Positions 38,381-50,976 are shown, counted from the stretch's first letter. The stretch is 64,000 nt of DNA from Vreelandella zhaodongensis (GCF_013415115.1 NZ_JACCDD010000001.1:186001-250000); one strand, 5' to 3'. Notes: a model not told the origin generated them from the letters alone. Translations and numbers: made by a program.

Positions 38381-38878
38381 ATGCAAGTGCAATTGAATGA
38401 TGAAGTAGCTCACGTTGCCTTTGGTGAGGCGTTAGGGAAGGCCCTGGAAGGCTACGGCCGTGTGTATTTAGAAGGCGAGCTAGGGGCCGGAAAAACCACC
38501 CTGACGCGTGGCGTGCTTCGGGCCTACGGACACCAAGGGGCAGTCAAAAGCCCAACCTACACGTTGGTTGAGCCCTACGAGCTTGGTGCGCAGCGCGTTT
38601 ACCACCTTGATCTTTATCGTTTAGCAGAGCCAGAGGAACTGGAGTTTATTGGCGGGCGAGATGTACTGGCTGATAATGCGCTGTGCTTAATTGAGTGGCC
38701 AAGCCGAGGAGAAGGCTGGTTGCCTGCCCCTGATTTGCGCGTGCTGTTGGAGGTCGTTGAGCCAGGACGTTTGGTTACGTTAACGGCAGGTAGTCTGACC
38801 GGTGAGCGTGTGATCAGCGAGTTAACTTATCAATGTGGCAACGGGCAGCGAGAAAATGGTGTGATTCAATGGATATGA
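38381..38878 (+). CDS. tsaE: tRNA threonylcarbamoyladenosine biosynthesis ATPase TsaE
   Basis: 165 residues from ATG 38381 with AAGGCGG six bases ahead; GTG 38366, overlapping the nnr stop, is a possible alternative. Walker A GELGAGKTTLTRG (about residue 37), SPTYTLVEPYE and HLDLYRL are diagnostic of the P-loop ATPase that works with TsaBCD in making t6A37 of tRNA. The C-terminal part LCLIEWPSRGEGWLP is also conserved. The gene lies between nnr and amiB, as in other gammaproteobacteria. Confidence 0.95.
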   Translation: MQVQLNDEVAHVAFGEALGKALEGYGRVYLEGELGAGKTTLTRGVLRAYGHQGAVKSPTYTLVEPYELGAQRVYHLDLYRLAEPEELEFIGGRDVLADNALCLIEWPSRGEGWLPAPDLRVLLEVVEPGRLVTLTAGSLTGERVISELTYQCGNGQRENGVIQWI

Positions 38879-40389
38879 GTGGCGCACTAATGCGCATAGT
38901 TTTGCGCGCGGTTCTCACGTTATCGGCTGGCTGCGCTCTTTTAATGGCGGGCGTATCGTCGCTTCAGGCGGCGACGGTAGAAAGCATGCGATTATGGTCA
39001 GCGCCAGATCATGCGCGTCTCGTGTTTGATCTTTCTGCTGCTGCCAGCGCGAATGTATTTTCGTTAGATAACCCTGCACGTTTGGTGATTGATCTTGATG
39101 AAAGCGAGATGAATACCGACGCTTCGACACTTCCCCTGGATGGCAGTGCCATTGATTCCGTACGCACAGGGGTTCGAGACGGCGGTGGCTTGCGGGTAGT
39201 GTTAGAGCTAAACCGTGAGATCTCGCCGCGCCACTTTACTCTGCCGCCGAATGACCAATATGGGCACCGCTTGGTGGTTGACCTCGAGTATCCCGGCGAA
39301 AGTGCGGTTGAGAACCCGATTGATCCGATTGAGGCAATGATTCGTGATCAAGAAATTCTTGCTCAGCGCGCGAATACCCAAGCCCAGGCTCAAGTGCAGG
39401 AGCAAGCCCCCAGCCAGCAGGCCTCTAGCGAGCAGGCCGCACCGACGACAGTCAGCCAGCCTCCTGCAGAGGTTCAGTCTGCCCAGCCGCATCCGCGGCG
39501 GGATATTATTATCGCGATAGACCCAGGCCATGGTGGCGAAGACCCAGGCGCTATTGGTCCTGCAGGTACCCGTGAAAAAGATGTCGTTCTCGAAATATCT
39601 CGGCGCTTAGCGGCAAAAATTAATGAAACCCGCGGCTTTAAGGCTGTGTTGATTCGGGATGGTGATTACTATTTGGGTCTTCGTCAGCGTACGCAGTTAG
39701 CCCGAGAACAGAAAGCCGATTTTTTTGTATCGATACATGCCGACGCGTTTACGAGTCCGCGGCCCCAGGGAAGCTCTGTCTATGCGCTTTCCCAACGGGG
39801 AGCAACCTCTGAAACGGCCCAGTGGCTTGCCGATAGCGAAAATCGCTCTGATTTGATTGGTGGGGTAGATGGTAGCCTTTCCTTGCGTGATAAAGATCAG
39901 GTGCTACGTGGTGTGCTACTGGACCTTACCATGACCGCAACGTTAAACGACTCGCTCACCATTGGTGGCCAAGTGTTGGAGAAGTTGGGGCGTGTAAATC
40001 GACTGCATAAGTCACGTGTAGAGCAGGCAGGTTTTATGGTGCTCAAGTCACCGGATATACCGTCGCTGTTGATTGAAGTGGGGTTTATCTCGAACCCCGA
40101 GGAGGAGCGGCGCTTGCGTGACCCAAGTCACCAACGCGGGCTTGCCACTGCTATTTTTAGCGGCCTACGCGATCATTTTGAGGGGAATCCGCCGCCCGCC
40201 AGTTTGCTGGCGTGGGAGCGCGATAATCAGCGCAGCCCATCAGGTAACGAATACCGCATCCAATCCGGGGATACGCTGTCGGCTATTGCCATACGCCATG
40301 GTGTGCCGGTCAATCAGCTAAAGCAGGCTAACGACCTTAATGGTGACGTTATTCGCGTTGGCCAGGTATTACGCATTCCTAGTTCATAA
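38875..40389 (+). CDS. amiB: N-acetylmuramoyl-L-alanine amidase AmiB, with LysM domain
   Basis: 504 residues from ATG 38875, which overlaps the tsaE stop (ATGA); ATG 38869 or 38890 are alternatives. A signal peptide covers about residues 1-36 and ends in LQAATV. An AMIN domain (about 35-145) targets the septum. A Gln/Ala/Pro linker (about 165-210) follows, then the amidase_3 domain with IAIDPGHGGEDPGA (zinc His and Glu), SIHADAF and LLIEVGFISNPEEE. The end carries a LysM peptidoglycan-binding repeat (YRIQSGDTLSAIAIRHG...VLRIP). It cleaves peptide stems from septal peptidoglycan at division and is normally activated by EnvC. Confidence 0.95.
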   Translation: MSGALMRIVLRAVLTLSAGCALLMAGVSSLQAATVESMRLWSAPDHARLVFDLSAAASANVFSLDNPARLVIDLDESEMNTDASTLPLDGSAIDSVRTGVRDGGGLRVVLELNREISPRHFTLPPNDQYGHRLVVDLEYPGESAVENPIDPIEAMIRDQEILAQRANTQAQAQVQEQAPSQQASSEQAAPTTVSQPPAEVQSAQPHPRRDIIIAIDPGHGGEDPGAIGPAGTREKDVVLEISRRLAAKINETRGFKAVLIRDGDYYLGLRQRTQLAREQKADFFVSIHADAFTSPRPQGSSVYALSQRGATSETAQWLADSENRSDLIGGVDGSLSLRDKDQVLRGVLLDLTMTATLNDSLTIGGQVLEKLGRVNRLHKSRVEQAGFMVLKSPDIPSLLIEVGFISNPEEERRLRDPSHQRGLATAIFSGLRDHFEGNPPPASLLAWERDNQRSPSGNEYRIQSGDTLSAIAIRHGVPVNQLKQANDLNGDVIRVGQVLRIPSS

Positions 40390-40411
40390 TCATTAGCGCT
40401 TGAGGTGAAGG

Positions 40412-42340
40412 TTGTCTGAATTAATCGCTGCGCAACGTATCCATGTGCTCGACCCTCGCCTGGCTAACCAAATTGCTGCAGGTGAGGTCGTTGAGCGCCC
40501 TTCATCGGTGACGAAAGAGCTAATTGAAAACGCGATTGATGCCGGTGGTCAGCGCATTGAAGTGGAAATTGAGCAGGGCGGTGCGCGGCTAATTAAAGTG
40601 CGCGATGATGGAATAGGTATCAGCGAACATGATCTTCCCTTAGCGCTTGCTCGGCATGCAACCAGTAAAATTAATAGCCTAGAAGACCTGGAGGGCGTCA
40701 GTTCGCTTGGCTTTCGTGGCGAAGCGTTGGCTTCGATAAGCTCAGTTTCACGGCTTGAGCTGATTTCCAATGCCGAAGACGACCCTCGTAATGGTTGGAG
40801 AGTGGTGGCAGAGGGGCGAGGTATGGAAGCACGCGTGACGCCTGCGCCACACCCGCGTGGCACTAGTGTGGCGGTGCGGGATCTGTTTTTTAATACCCCC
40901 GCGCGTCGCAAGTTCCTGCGTACCGAAAAAACCGAATTTGCCCACGTAGAAGAGGCATTTCGCCGACAAGCGCTTTCTCGTTACGACGTTGCTTGGGTGT
41001 TGCGACATAATCAAAAGGTTGTTCATCAGCTTCCGCCGGGTACCACTCCCACCGCACGCGAGAGGCGTATCGCGTCTTTATTAGGTAAAAATTTTATTGA
41101 GCACGCCCGTTATATTGAGCGCGAAGCGGGTGGGTTGCGGCTTAGTGGTTGGGTCGGGCTGCCTACTCACTCACGCTCTCAAGCGGATCAGCAGTACTTC
41201 TTTGTGAATGGTCGCGTGGTGCGTGACCGCTTGGTTGCTCATGCGGTGCGCCAAGCCTACCGCGATGTGCTCTATAACGGGCGTCACCCTGTCTTTGTGC
41301 TTTATCTGGAATTAGACCCAGATGTGGTGGATGTTAATGTCCATCCGACGAAGCATGAGGTGCGCTTTCGCGATGGCCGTATGGTGCACGACTTCCTTTA
41401 CTCTAGCTTGCATCATTGTCTGGCGGTTTCAAAGCCCGGTGATGAAGAGCAGGAGGCGAGTCAAGCACAGCGGATTGAGGTTACCGCTGAAGCAAATGCG
41501 GATGAACCAGAAGGTCAAACACCTGTGCCGCGCTGGCAGCAGCAAGGCATAGCGCTATCGGATGCTCCAGAGCGACACCCTGGCGCGGCGCGGGTGCGCC
41601 GTTTTATGCAGGGTTACCAAGCGCTGCACCCGGATCATGAAGAGTCGTTACTAACGCCGCAGCCGAGTGCGCCCAGCATCAGTACATCAAAAGCAACGGA
41701 GGTGCGCGAGGCCCCGGCTCCGGTAGCGATGCCTGAGCATGATGCCACCACTGCACCTCCATTGGGGTTTGCGCTGGGGCAGCTGCATGGTGTTTATATT
41801 TTGGCGCAAAATGCTCAAGGGCTAGTGCTAGTGGATATGCATGCCGCTCATGAGCGAATCGTTTACGAGCGCATGAAACAGCAGTTAGCTGAGTCCCAGG
41901 GCATTGATACCCAGCCGTTACTAGTTCCCGTGTCGTTGGCCGCCAGCCGAGTCGAGGTGGCGACTGCCGAGAGTGAGCGCGATGCAATCTCTCAGTTGGG
42001 CATTGAGCTTGATGTGGCAGGCCCAGAGACGCTGCTGGTTCGTCAGTTGCCAGCCTTGCTAGCGCAAGCTGACCCCGAGCAACTGGTGCGTGAGATGCTT
42101 GAAGAGCTGGCGCGTTTTGGGCGCACTCAGCAAGTGGAGGCACGCATTCATGAGCTACTTTCCACCATGGCATGCCATGGTAGCGTCCGTGCTAATCGGC
42201 GGCTAACTGTTGATGAAATGAACGGGTTATTGCGAGATATGGAACGCACCGAGCGAAGTGATCAGTGTAACCATGGTCGCCCCACCTGGACGCAGATGAG
42301 TATGAAGGCGCTAGACCGCTTGTTCTTGCGTGGACAATAG
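40412..42340 (+). CDS. mutL: DNA mismatch repair protein MutL
   Basis: 642 residues from TTG 40412, preceded by GAGGTGAAGG; no in-frame ATG is better placed. The GHKL ATPase domain contains [29 protein letters not shown] and [12 protein letters not shown] variable linker lies at about 345-450. The C-terminal dimerisation domain starts near [14 protein letters not shown] and includes [11 protein letters not shown]. The DQHA-like endonuclease metal motif of other MutL groups is absent, as in E. coli. It links MutS to downstream repair steps. The neighbours amiB and miaA are the conserved ones. Confidence 0.96.
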   Translation: MSELIAAQRIHVLDPRLANQIAAGEVVERPSSVTKELIENAIDAGGQRIEVEIEQGGARLIKVRDDGIGISEHDLPLALARHATSKINSLEDLEGVSSLGFRGEALASISSVSRLELISNAEDDPRNGWRVVAEGRGMEARVTPAPHPRGTSVAVRDLFFNTPARRKFLRTEKTEFAHVEEAFRRQALSRYDVAWVLRHNQKVVHQLPPGTTPTARERRIASLLGKNFIEHARYIEREAGGLRLSGWVGLPTHSRSQADQQYFFVNGRVVRDRLVAHAVRQAYRDVLYNGRHPVFVLYLELDPDVVDVNVHPTKHEVRFRDGRMVHDFLYSSLHHCLAVSKPGDEEQEASQAQRIEVTAEANADEPEGQTPVPRWQQQGIALSDAPERHPGAARVRRFMQGYQALHPDHEESLLTPQPSAPSISTSKATEVREAPAPVAMPEHDATTAPPLGFALGQLHGVYILAQNAQGLVLVDMHAAHERIVYERMKQQLAESQGIDTQPLLVPVSLAASRVEVATAESERDAISQLGIELDVAGPETLLVRQLPALLAQADPEQLVREMLEELARFGRTQQVEARIHELLSTMACHGSVRANRRLTVDEMNGLLRDMERTERSDQCNHGRPTWTQMSMKALDRLFLRGQ

Positions 42341-42388
42341 CAGCGCGGCCAGTAACGATCATGACACGATTTGGAGTGCAGTAAATAG

Positions 42389-43327
42389 ATGGCTGATACA
42401 CGCCCCTGGGCGATTTTTTTAATGGGGCCAACGGCGGCCGGCAAAACCGATGCGGCAATAGCACTTCATGAACAGCAAGGGCATGAGCTGATTAGCGTGG
42501 ATTCGGCTATGGTATATCGGGGCATGAATATTGGTAGTGCCAAGCCGAGCGCTTCCGAACTTGCCCGGGCGCCGCACCGCTTAATTGATATTCGCGATCC
42601 TGCTGAGCCGTATTCAGCAGCTGATTTCCGTGAAGACGCGCTGCGTGAGATGCGGCAAATCAGCGCGGCTGGTAAGGTGCCATTACTGGTTGGCGGTACT
42701 ATGCTGTACTACAAGCGCCTGGTTGAAGGGGTGGCTAATCTGCCTGCGGCAGACCCCTTGATTCGTCAGCGTTTGGAAATGATTAGACAAGAAGAGGGAG
42801 TGGGTGCGCTGCATCGAACGCTTGAGAAAGTGGATGCTGTGTCAGCCCGGCGGATTCATCCTAACGACCCGCAACGGCTAATGCGTGCCTTAGAAGTTTA
42901 CTACGCAAGTGGTCGGCCTATGAGTGAGCTATGGGCCGAGCAACAGTCTGAAACCTTTCCATGGCGGGTGATGTCGATAGCATTGGCGCCGGAGGATCGA
43001 CGAGTGCTGCATGACCGCATTGCTGTGCGTTTCAAAACAATGTTGGCTGAAGGCTTGATAGATGAAGTTGTCGCCCTCAAACAACACCATGAGATTCATC
43101 CCGACTTGCCTGCAATGAAGAGCGTTGGCTATCGGCAGGTGTGGGAGTATTTAGATGGTAAATATCGCTATGACGAGTTAGTGGAGCGCGGTGTCATTGC
43201 CACTCGCCAACTCGCTAAACGACAGCTAACGTGGTTGAGAAGCTGGCCATCGCTCACCTGGGTAGACACGCAACGCCACGATAGCATGGATAAGGTGCTG
43301 AAATTCGTGCGTGAAAGCGGTGCTTAG
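42389..43327 (+). CDS. miaA: tRNA dimethylallyltransferase MiaA
   Basis: 312 residues from ATG 42389. P-loop GPTAAGKT (about residues 12-19), SVDSAMVYRGMNIGSAKP (substrate region), VGGTMLYYKRL and the C-terminal VGYRQVWEYL and TRQLAKRQLTWLR are all diagnostic. It transfers a dimethylallyl group to adenosine 37 of tRNAs that read codons starting with U. It lies between mutL and hfq in the standard order; 137 bases separate it from hfq, which may hold an hfq promoter. Confidence 0.96.
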   Translation: MADTRPWAIFLMGPTAAGKTDAAIALHEQQGHELISVDSAMVYRGMNIGSAKPSASELARAPHRLIDIRDPAEPYSAADFREDALREMRQISAAGKVPLLVGGTMLYYKRLVEGVANLPAADPLIRQRLEMIRQEEGVGALHRTLEKVDAVSARRIHPNDPQRLMRALEVYYASGRPMSELWAEQQSETFPWRVMSIALAPEDRRVLHDRIAVRFKTMLAEGLIDEVVALKQHHEIHPDLPAMKSVGYRQVWEYLDGKYRYDELVERGVIATRQLAKRQLTWLRSWPSLTWVDTQRHDSMDKVLKFVRESGA

Positions 43328-43464
43328 CGTAAGATAGTGATTTCGTATGCAAGTGTTTTCGAGCGGCCGGTTGACCAGGCCTTTCGGGCAACAAGTTTGC
43401 GGCGCAGCACCAGTAGGGCGCGCCATTTATAACCAACCCCAACGACAGTTTTAGGGAGAGCAAC

Positions 43465-43713
43465 ATGTCCAAAGGGCAGTCCCTTCAAGACCCGTACCTG
43501 AATATTTTGCGCAAGGAGCGCATTCCGGTCTCTATTTTCCTGGTAAACGGCATTAAGCTGCAGGGCCAAATTGAATCATTTGACCAGTTTGTCATCTTGT
43601 TGCGCAATACCGTCAGTCAGATGGTTTATAAACACGCTATTTCCACGGTGGTGCCTTCGCGCAATGTGCGTTTGCCGGCACAAGATCCAGCCGCGCCTGA
43701 CGCGGACATCTAA
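43465..43713 (+). CDS. hfq: RNA chaperone Hfq
   Basis: 82 residues from ATG 43465 with GGGAGAG. The Sm1 segment ([21 protein letters not shown]) and the Sm2 segment containing YKHAIST are nearly those of E. coli. The Gln8, Asp9, Phe42 and Lys56 positions used in RNA contact look conserved. It forms hexamers that pair small RNAs with mRNAs. The C-terminal tail is short, about 16 residues after the Sm core, with acidic residues (PDADI). Confidence 0.97.
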   Translation: MSKGQSLQDPYLNILRKERIPVSIFLVNGIKLQGQIESFDQFVILLRNTVSQMVYKHAISTVVPSRNVRLPAQDPAAPDADI

Positions 43714-43748
43714 CATCGCTGGATAGCAGAGAGTCCATGAGGTATTGA

Positions 43749-45059
43749 TTGTTTTTTGAGCGCCCAGATGCCGGTGAAACGGCAGTACTTGTTCACGTGG
43801 ATTTTCATGATGAACAAGCACGTGAAGACCCGGGTGAGTTCTTAGAGCTCGTGCGCTCTGCTGGCGCAGAGCCCGCGACATTGCTCACAGCTAGCCGACA
43901 GCGTCCTGACTCACGTACGTTTATAGGGTCTGGCAAGTTGGAAGAGCTGCGGGCAATGCTCGCAGCTCACCATGCTGAACTGGTGATCTTCAACCACAGT
44001 TTAAGTCCTTCCCAGGAGCGTAATCTTGAGCATGAGCTCAAGTGTAGGGTACTCGACCGTACGGGTTTGATACTCGATATTTTTGCGCAACGAGCACGAA
44101 CCCATGAAGGTAAGCTACAAGTCGAGCTTGCCCAGCTTGAGTACATGTCTACTCGCCTAGTGCGTGGGTGGACGCACCTTGAGCGGCAGAAGGGTGGTAT
44201 TGGTCTGCGTGGTCCAGGTGAAACTCAGCTGGAAACCGACCGTCGCTTGCTACGTGGCCGTATTAAGTCGATTCACAAGCGGCTTGATAAAGTGCGCAGT
44301 CAGCGGCAGCAGAACCGTCGTGCCCGTTCGCGTGCAGAGATTCATAGCGTGTCGCTGGTGGGGTATACCAATGCCGGTAAGTCAACTTTATTCAATGCGC
44401 TGACTAACGCCAATGTTTACGCGGCTGACCAGCTATTTGCTACCCTTGATCCCACTCTACGTCGTCTCGAAATTGAAGATGTAGGGCCTGTGGTGATGGC
44501 TGATACGGTAGGTTTTATCCGCCACTTGCCGCACAAGCTTGTTGAGGCATTTCAGGCAACCTTGCAAGAAGCAACCGAAGCGACATTGCTAGTGCATGTG
44601 ATTGATGCTGCTGATCCAGACCGCGACTTAAATGTCGAGCAGGTCGATCACGTGTTGAAAGAGATAGGTGCCGATAGCGTTCCTGTTCTTAAAGTCATGA
44701 ACAAAATTGACAGGCTCGACAGCGCAGCACGCATTGAACGTGATGGTCAGGGGATACCTGATGTTGTGTGGTTGTCTGCTCAGCAAGGGCAGGGCCTTGA
44801 GCTACTGCATGAGGCATTGACCGAGCGCTTGGCCAACGATGTGATTGGCTTTTCGCTCACGCTTTTGCCAGAACAAGGTAAGCTTCGTGCAGGGTTGCAT
44901 GAGCTTAATGCGGTGCGTGAAGAGCGTTTTGATGAGCAAGGGCACTCTGTGTTGGATGTGCGTTTGCCCAGGCGCGACTTTAACCAGCTGATGGCTCAGC
45001 TAGGAGAGCGCGCAAATACCTATTTACCAGAAGCATTACGCGAATCTGACGAATGGTAG
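43749..45059 (+). CDS. hflX: Ribosome-dissociating GTPase HflX
   Basis: 436 residues from TTG 43749, with GAGGT six bases ahead. The N-terminal domain carries RTFIGSGKLEEL and FNHSLSPSQERNLE. The following helical part has LAQLEYMSTRLVRGW and GGIGLRGPGETQLE. The GTPase domain has G1 GYTNAGKSTLFN, G3 DTVGFIRHLP and G4 NKIDRLD. It splits stalled 70S ribosomes under stress. It comes right after hfq (35 bases) and upstream of hflKC, as in E. coli. Confidence 0.95.
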   Translation: MFFERPDAGETAVLVHVDFHDEQAREDPGEFLELVRSAGAEPATLLTASRQRPDSRTFIGSGKLEELRAMLAAHHAELVIFNHSLSPSQERNLEHELKCRVLDRTGLILDIFAQRARTHEGKLQVELAQLEYMSTRLVRGWTHLERQKGGIGLRGPGETQLETDRRLLRGRIKSIHKRLDKVRSQRQQNRRARSRAEIHSVSLVGYTNAGKSTLFNALTNANVYAADQLFATLDPTLRRLEIEDVGPVVMADTVGFIRHLPHKLVEAFQATLQEATEATLLVHVIDAADPDRDLNVEQVDHVLKEIGADSVPVLKVMNKIDRLDSAARIERDGQGIPDVVWLSAQQGQGLELLHEALTERLANDVIGFSLTLLPEQGKLRAGLHELNAVREERFDEQGHSVLDVRLPRRDFNQLMAQLGERANTYLPEALRESDEW

Positions 45060-45195
45060 ACCATCAAGTGCCATGATCTATAGTGATTGTCTGTAGAAGT
45101 ATGGTACAAGGTTGATATAGCAATAATATCAAAAGCACCCGACCTTGCATGACCGCAAGTCGATGTGCAGGTGAACACCTCAGTGGAGACGAAGT

Positions 45196-46473
45196 ATGGC
45201 CTGGAATGAGCCCGGTGGTGGCAACCAGCACGACCCCTGGAGCAGTGGTGGCCGACGCAATAGTAATGGCGGCGGTGATCGCGGTGGTAACAGCGGCGGT
45301 GGTAATAACGGCGGAGGCAACAACGGTGGTAATAACCAAGGCCCCCCTGATCTTGATGAAGCACTGAAAAAATTCCAAGACAAACTAAATGGCATGCTTG
45401 GTGGCGGTGGCAAAAAGAAAGGTGGTAGCGGTAATGGCAAGGGGGGAAGCGGTAAACCCCGTAATTCTCTAGCATTGCCTGGTCTTCTGGTCATCGTTGC
45501 ATTAGCTATCTGGGCGGCATCAGGTTTTTACCTGGTTGACCAGTCAGAGCGTGGCGTTGTACTTCGCTTTGGTGAGTACCAAACCATCGTAGATCCAGGT
45601 CTGCAATGGAACCCGCCGTTAATTGACGATGTACGTATGGTTAATGTGACGCGCGTTCGGTCTGTTTCGCAAACGCAGTCGATGCTGACCCGTGACGAGA
45701 ACATTGTTGAAGTGGAAATTTCCGCTCAATACCAAGTTGCCAACCCGCGCGATTTTGTATTGAACGTACGTGACCCCGGGCTTTCTATTGAGAATGCTCT
45801 GGATTCCGCTCTGCGCCATGTCGTTGGTGGCACTGATATGATCGATATCCTGACGTCGGGTCGTGAGATCCTGGGTAGCTCGGTCGCAAGCCGTCTCCAA
45901 TCCTATTTGGATGCTTACGGTGCCGGTATTCGCTTACAGACGATTAACATTGAATCAACATCTGCACCAGCGCCGGTTATCGATGCATTCGATGACGTTA
46001 TTCGCGCCCGCGAAGATCGTCAGCGTACCATCAACGAAGGCATGGCTTACGCCAATGCTATTATCCCCGCCGCTCAAGGTCAGGCTCAGCGTGTGGTTGA
46101 GCAGGGTCAAGGTTACCGTGAGTCGGTTGTTGCTGAAGCTCAAGGTCAAGCAAACCGCTTTAATGCGCTGCTGACTGAGTACCGCAATTCGCCAGCGATC
46201 ATGCGTGAACGTATGTACCTCGACGCTATTGAAGAAGTCTTTGGTAATACGCCTAAGGTACTGCTGGATATCAGCGAAAACGCTCCTCTGATGTATTTGC
46301 CGTTGGATCAGATGCGCGGTGGCAGTGGTTCAGGGGGTAGTAATACCTCTTCAAATCGCAGTAGTGGCGATTCAAACAGTGAATCAATTGACCCGCGAGT
46401 ATTAGATTCGCTGCGTGGTAGTCAGGGTGGTTCGTCGTCGTCAAGTAATCCCATTCGCAGGGAGGGCCGCTAA
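45196..46473 (+). CDS. hflK: FtsH protease modulator HflK
   Basis: 425 residues from ATG 45196. The cytoplasmic N-terminus is highly Gly/Asn-rich (GGN-type repeats, residues 7-50), followed by a basic Lys/Gly stretch. One membrane segment (about 95-113) precedes the SPFH/band-7 domain (SERGVVLRFGEYQTIVDPG) and a helical region with QGQAQRVVEQGQGYRE. A serine/glycine-rich tail ends the protein. HflK and HflC form a large periplasmic cage that encloses FtsH and regulates membrane-protein degradation. hflC begins at the base after its stop. Confidence 0.95.
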   Translation: MAWNEPGGGNQHDPWSSGGRRNSNGGGDRGGNSGGGNNGGGNNGGNNQGPPDLDEALKKFQDKLNGMLGGGGKKKGGSGNGKGGSGKPRNSLALPGLLVIVALAIWAASGFYLVDQSERGVVLRFGEYQTIVDPGLQWNPPLIDDVRMVNVTRVRSVSQTQSMLTRDENIVEVEISAQYQVANPRDFVLNVRDPGLSIENALDSALRHVVGGTDMIDILTSGREILGSSVASRLQSYLDAYGAGIRLQTINIESTSAPAPVIDAFDDVIRAREDRQRTINEGMAYANAIIPAAQGQAQRVVEQGQGYRESVVAEAQGQANRFNALLTEYRNSPAIMRERMYLDAIEEVFGNTPKVLLDISENAPLMYLPLDQMRGGSGSGGSNTSSNRSSGDSNSESIDPRVLDSLRGSQGGSSSSSNPIRREGR

Positions 46474-47358
46474 ATGATTAATAATCGATCCCTGCTAATC
46501 GTAGGTGGTTTGGCCGCAGTGGCCTGGCTTGCGAGCAATAGCCTGTATGTGGTGGATGAAACTGAGCGCGCTGTAAAGTTACGCTTTGGTGAGGTCATCG
46601 AAGAAAACATTCAGCCTGGGCTGCATGTCAAAATACCGATCGCTCAAACGATTCGTAAGTTTGATACGCGTTTGCTGACTCTGGACACCGACACTAGCCG
46701 TTATCTAACGCTTGAACAGAAAGCGGTTATTGTCGACTCTTACGTTAAGTGGCAGGTGATTAACCCTACTCGCTACTACGAGGCGACTGCGGGCGATGAA
46801 TTAATGGCGATTCGCCTGATTCAGCCCCGTGTCGATGAAAGTCTGCGTAACGAATTTGGTCGTCTTAATCTTCAGGAAATCATTGCAGAGCGCCGTGACG
46901 ACCTAATGACCGGCCCAACCGCTGACCTTGATGAGCTGATGCGTGATGAGCTTGGTGTCGCGATTCGTGACATTCGCATCAAGCGCATCGATCTGCCAGA
47001 AGATGTATCGGCAGCGGTATTCGAGCGGATGCGTTCTGAACGTGAGCGTGAAGCTCGTGAGTGGCGCGCACAAGGTCAGGAAGAAGCGGAACGTATCCGG
47101 GCTAACGCTGATCGCCGGCGCCAAGTACTGCTTGCCCAAGCCAATGAGCGCTCTGAAACGCTGCGTGGTGAGGGTGATGCAGAAGCGGCCGCGATATTCT
47201 CCCAGGCATACAGCCAAGATCAGGAGTTCTTTGCCTTTTGGCGTAGTCTGAATGCTTATCGTGAAAGCTTCGCTGGCGATGGCAATCTGCTCGTGTTGGA
47301 GCCGGACAGCGATTTCTTCCGCTACTTACGTAGCGCGGTACCGAGTAACGCTGAGTAA
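46474..47358 (+). CDS. hflC: FtsH protease modulator HflC
   Basis: 294 residues from ATG 46474, directly after the hflK TAA with no gap; GGGAGGG lies 13-7 bases upstream inside hflK. A signal-anchor (about residues 5-22) is followed by the band-7 domain (VVDETERAVKLRFGEV, LHVKIPIAQTIRKFDTR). A long helix rich in Arg/Glu (RMRSEREREAREWRAQGQEEAE) is typical. It partners HflK. A terminator closes the operon 80-105 bases downstream. Confidence 0.96.
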   Translation: MINNRSLLIVGGLAAVAWLASNSLYVVDETERAVKLRFGEVIEENIQPGLHVKIPIAQTIRKFDTRLLTLDTDTSRYLTLEQKAVIVDSYVKWQVINPTRYYEATAGDELMAIRLIQPRVDESLRNEFGRLNLQEIIAERRDDLMTGPTADLDELMRDELGVAIRDIRIKRIDLPEDVSAAVFERMRSEREREAREWRAQGQEEAERIRANADRRRQVLLAQANERSETLRGEGDAEAAAIFSQAYSQDQEFFAFWRSLNAYRESFAGDGNLLVLEPDSDFFRYLRSAVPSNAE

Positions 47359-47440
47359 TCGGTATGATGGCACCCGCTGGGTTATGTAAACCTAACACCT
47401 GGCGGGGTTCATCTAGCAAATAAACGTGGTAGACTTTAAT

Positions 47441-47464
47441 AACCGGGCGTCGCCCGGTTTTTTT
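47441..47464 (+). terminator. Terminator after hflC
   Basis: AACCGGGC (47441-47448) and GCCCGGTT (47452-47459) form an 8-bp stem with a GTC loop, and T-rich sequence to 47464 follows. It separates the nnr-hflC run from hisZ-purA. Confidence 0.9.
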
Positions 47465-47559
47465 GTGGCCCTCATTTCGCCAGCGCTCTCTGATGACGCC
47501 AAAAATGCGTCGTGATATAGCGCTTGCTTGGGCCTTCATCGTTTCGCAGGATTGTTCAC

Positions 47560-50048
<2,489 letters not shown>

Positions 50049-50066
50049 GTAGTGCTCATCCATTGA

Positions 50067-50100
50067 TAATTGAGTAGTTGAAATAATTGAGTAGTTGAAA
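50067..50100. repeat. Two tandem copies of a 17-bp unit
   Basis: TAATTGAGTAGTTGAAA occurs at 50067-50083 and again at 50084-50100 with no gap. It lies between the purA stop and the terminator stem, which it slightly overlaps. Confidence 0.95.
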
Positions 50101-50128
50101 AAAGGGGCGATTAATTCGCCCCTTTTTT
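50098..50128. terminator. Bidirectional terminator between purA and the cobalamin adenosyltransferase gene
   Basis: AAAAAAGGGGCGA (50098-50110) and TCGCCCCTTTTTT (50116-50128) form a perfect 13-bp stem with a TTAAT loop and A/T runs on each side, suiting both convergent genes. Confidence 0.95.
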
Positions 50129-50150
50129 GCTTTGTGCAGCTATATCGGTA

Positions 50151-50750
50151 CTAAAAGTCTATGCCGCGCCGTGCTTGTATACCGTTGTTAAACGCGTGCC
50201 GTACTTCTTGCATCTCTGTCACTGTGTCCGCCATCGCCACCAAGTCTCGGTGAGCATTGCGCCCAGTAATAATCACCGTTTGCTCCTGTGGGCGGCTGAT
50301 AAGTGCCTGCTTAACCGTATCAATATCTAAATAGCCGAACTTCAGCATATAGGTGATTTCGTCCAGTACAACCAAGTAGGTATCTGGATCAGCAAGCATT
50401 GCCTCGGCCTCTTGCCATACTTCCAGGCAGGCCTTGGTGTCCGCTTCACGGTTCTGAGTGTCCCAGGTAAAGCCAGTGGCCATAATGGCAACCTTTAGAT
50501 TGGCATCCTCTTCGAGCCGGTTGCGCTCACCGCACTCCCACAAGCCTTTAATGAACTGTACAACGCCCACTTTGTAACCATAGCCAAGCGCACGAGTGAC
50601 GGTGCCCCAGGCCGCTGTTGTTTTACCCTTGCCATTGCCGGTGTTCACTAGCAACAAGCCGCGCTGTTCGGTGGCGTTAGCGACTTTTTCGTCTACTCGG
50701 GCTTTGAGTTTTTCCATCGACGCTTTATGACGTGTATCTCGATCGCTCAT
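50151..50750 (-). CDS. btuR: Cob(I)alamin adenosyltransferase (CobA/BtuR type)
   Basis: 199 residues from ATG 50750. P-loop NTGNGKGKTTAAWGT (about residues 36-50), VVQFIKGLWECGERN and VLDEITYMLKFGYLD are diagnostic of the CobA/CobO/BtuR family. It transfers adenosine from ATP to cobalamin, giving adenosylcobalamin. No cobalamin riboswitch is recognisable in 50751-50976, and no other cobalamin genes are near, so it may serve salvage. It is convergent with purA and divergent from yajQ. Confidence 0.95.
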   Translation of the reverse strand: MSDRDTRHKASMEKLKARVDEKVANATEQRGLLLVNTGNGKGKTTAAWGTVTRALGYGYKVGVVQFIKGLWECGERNRLEEDANLKVAIMATGFTWDTQNREADTKACLEVWQEAEAMLADPDTYLVVLDEITYMLKFGYLDIDTVKQALISRPQEQTVIITGRNAHRDLVAMADTVTEMQEVRHAFNNGIQARRGIDF

Positions 50751-50976
50751 GGGTGCGTTTCCGTAGGCATGTGATTAATCCAGTGATAGCTAGGGTAATC
50801 CATCCAGCGGCAATTTAACATTGCTAAGGTTAAGTTCTGTATAGCTATCGAGAGGTTCTGTTTAAGTTTTTAAGGTGCTGAGATTATAGGGGATGTGACA
50901 CATTATTTAAGAGAATTGGCCGGTTGGGGGCTAGCTGCTCTAGAATAGTGGGTCATGTCTTACTAGGAATTATGCC

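Noticed and set aside
41679..42173. 164-codon frame antisense to mutL
   Set aside because: Entirely within mutL, with no supporting features.
50751..50976. Cobalamin riboswitch upstream of the adenosyltransferase gene
   Set aside because: I looked for the conserved B12-box-like segment on the minus strand and saw none.
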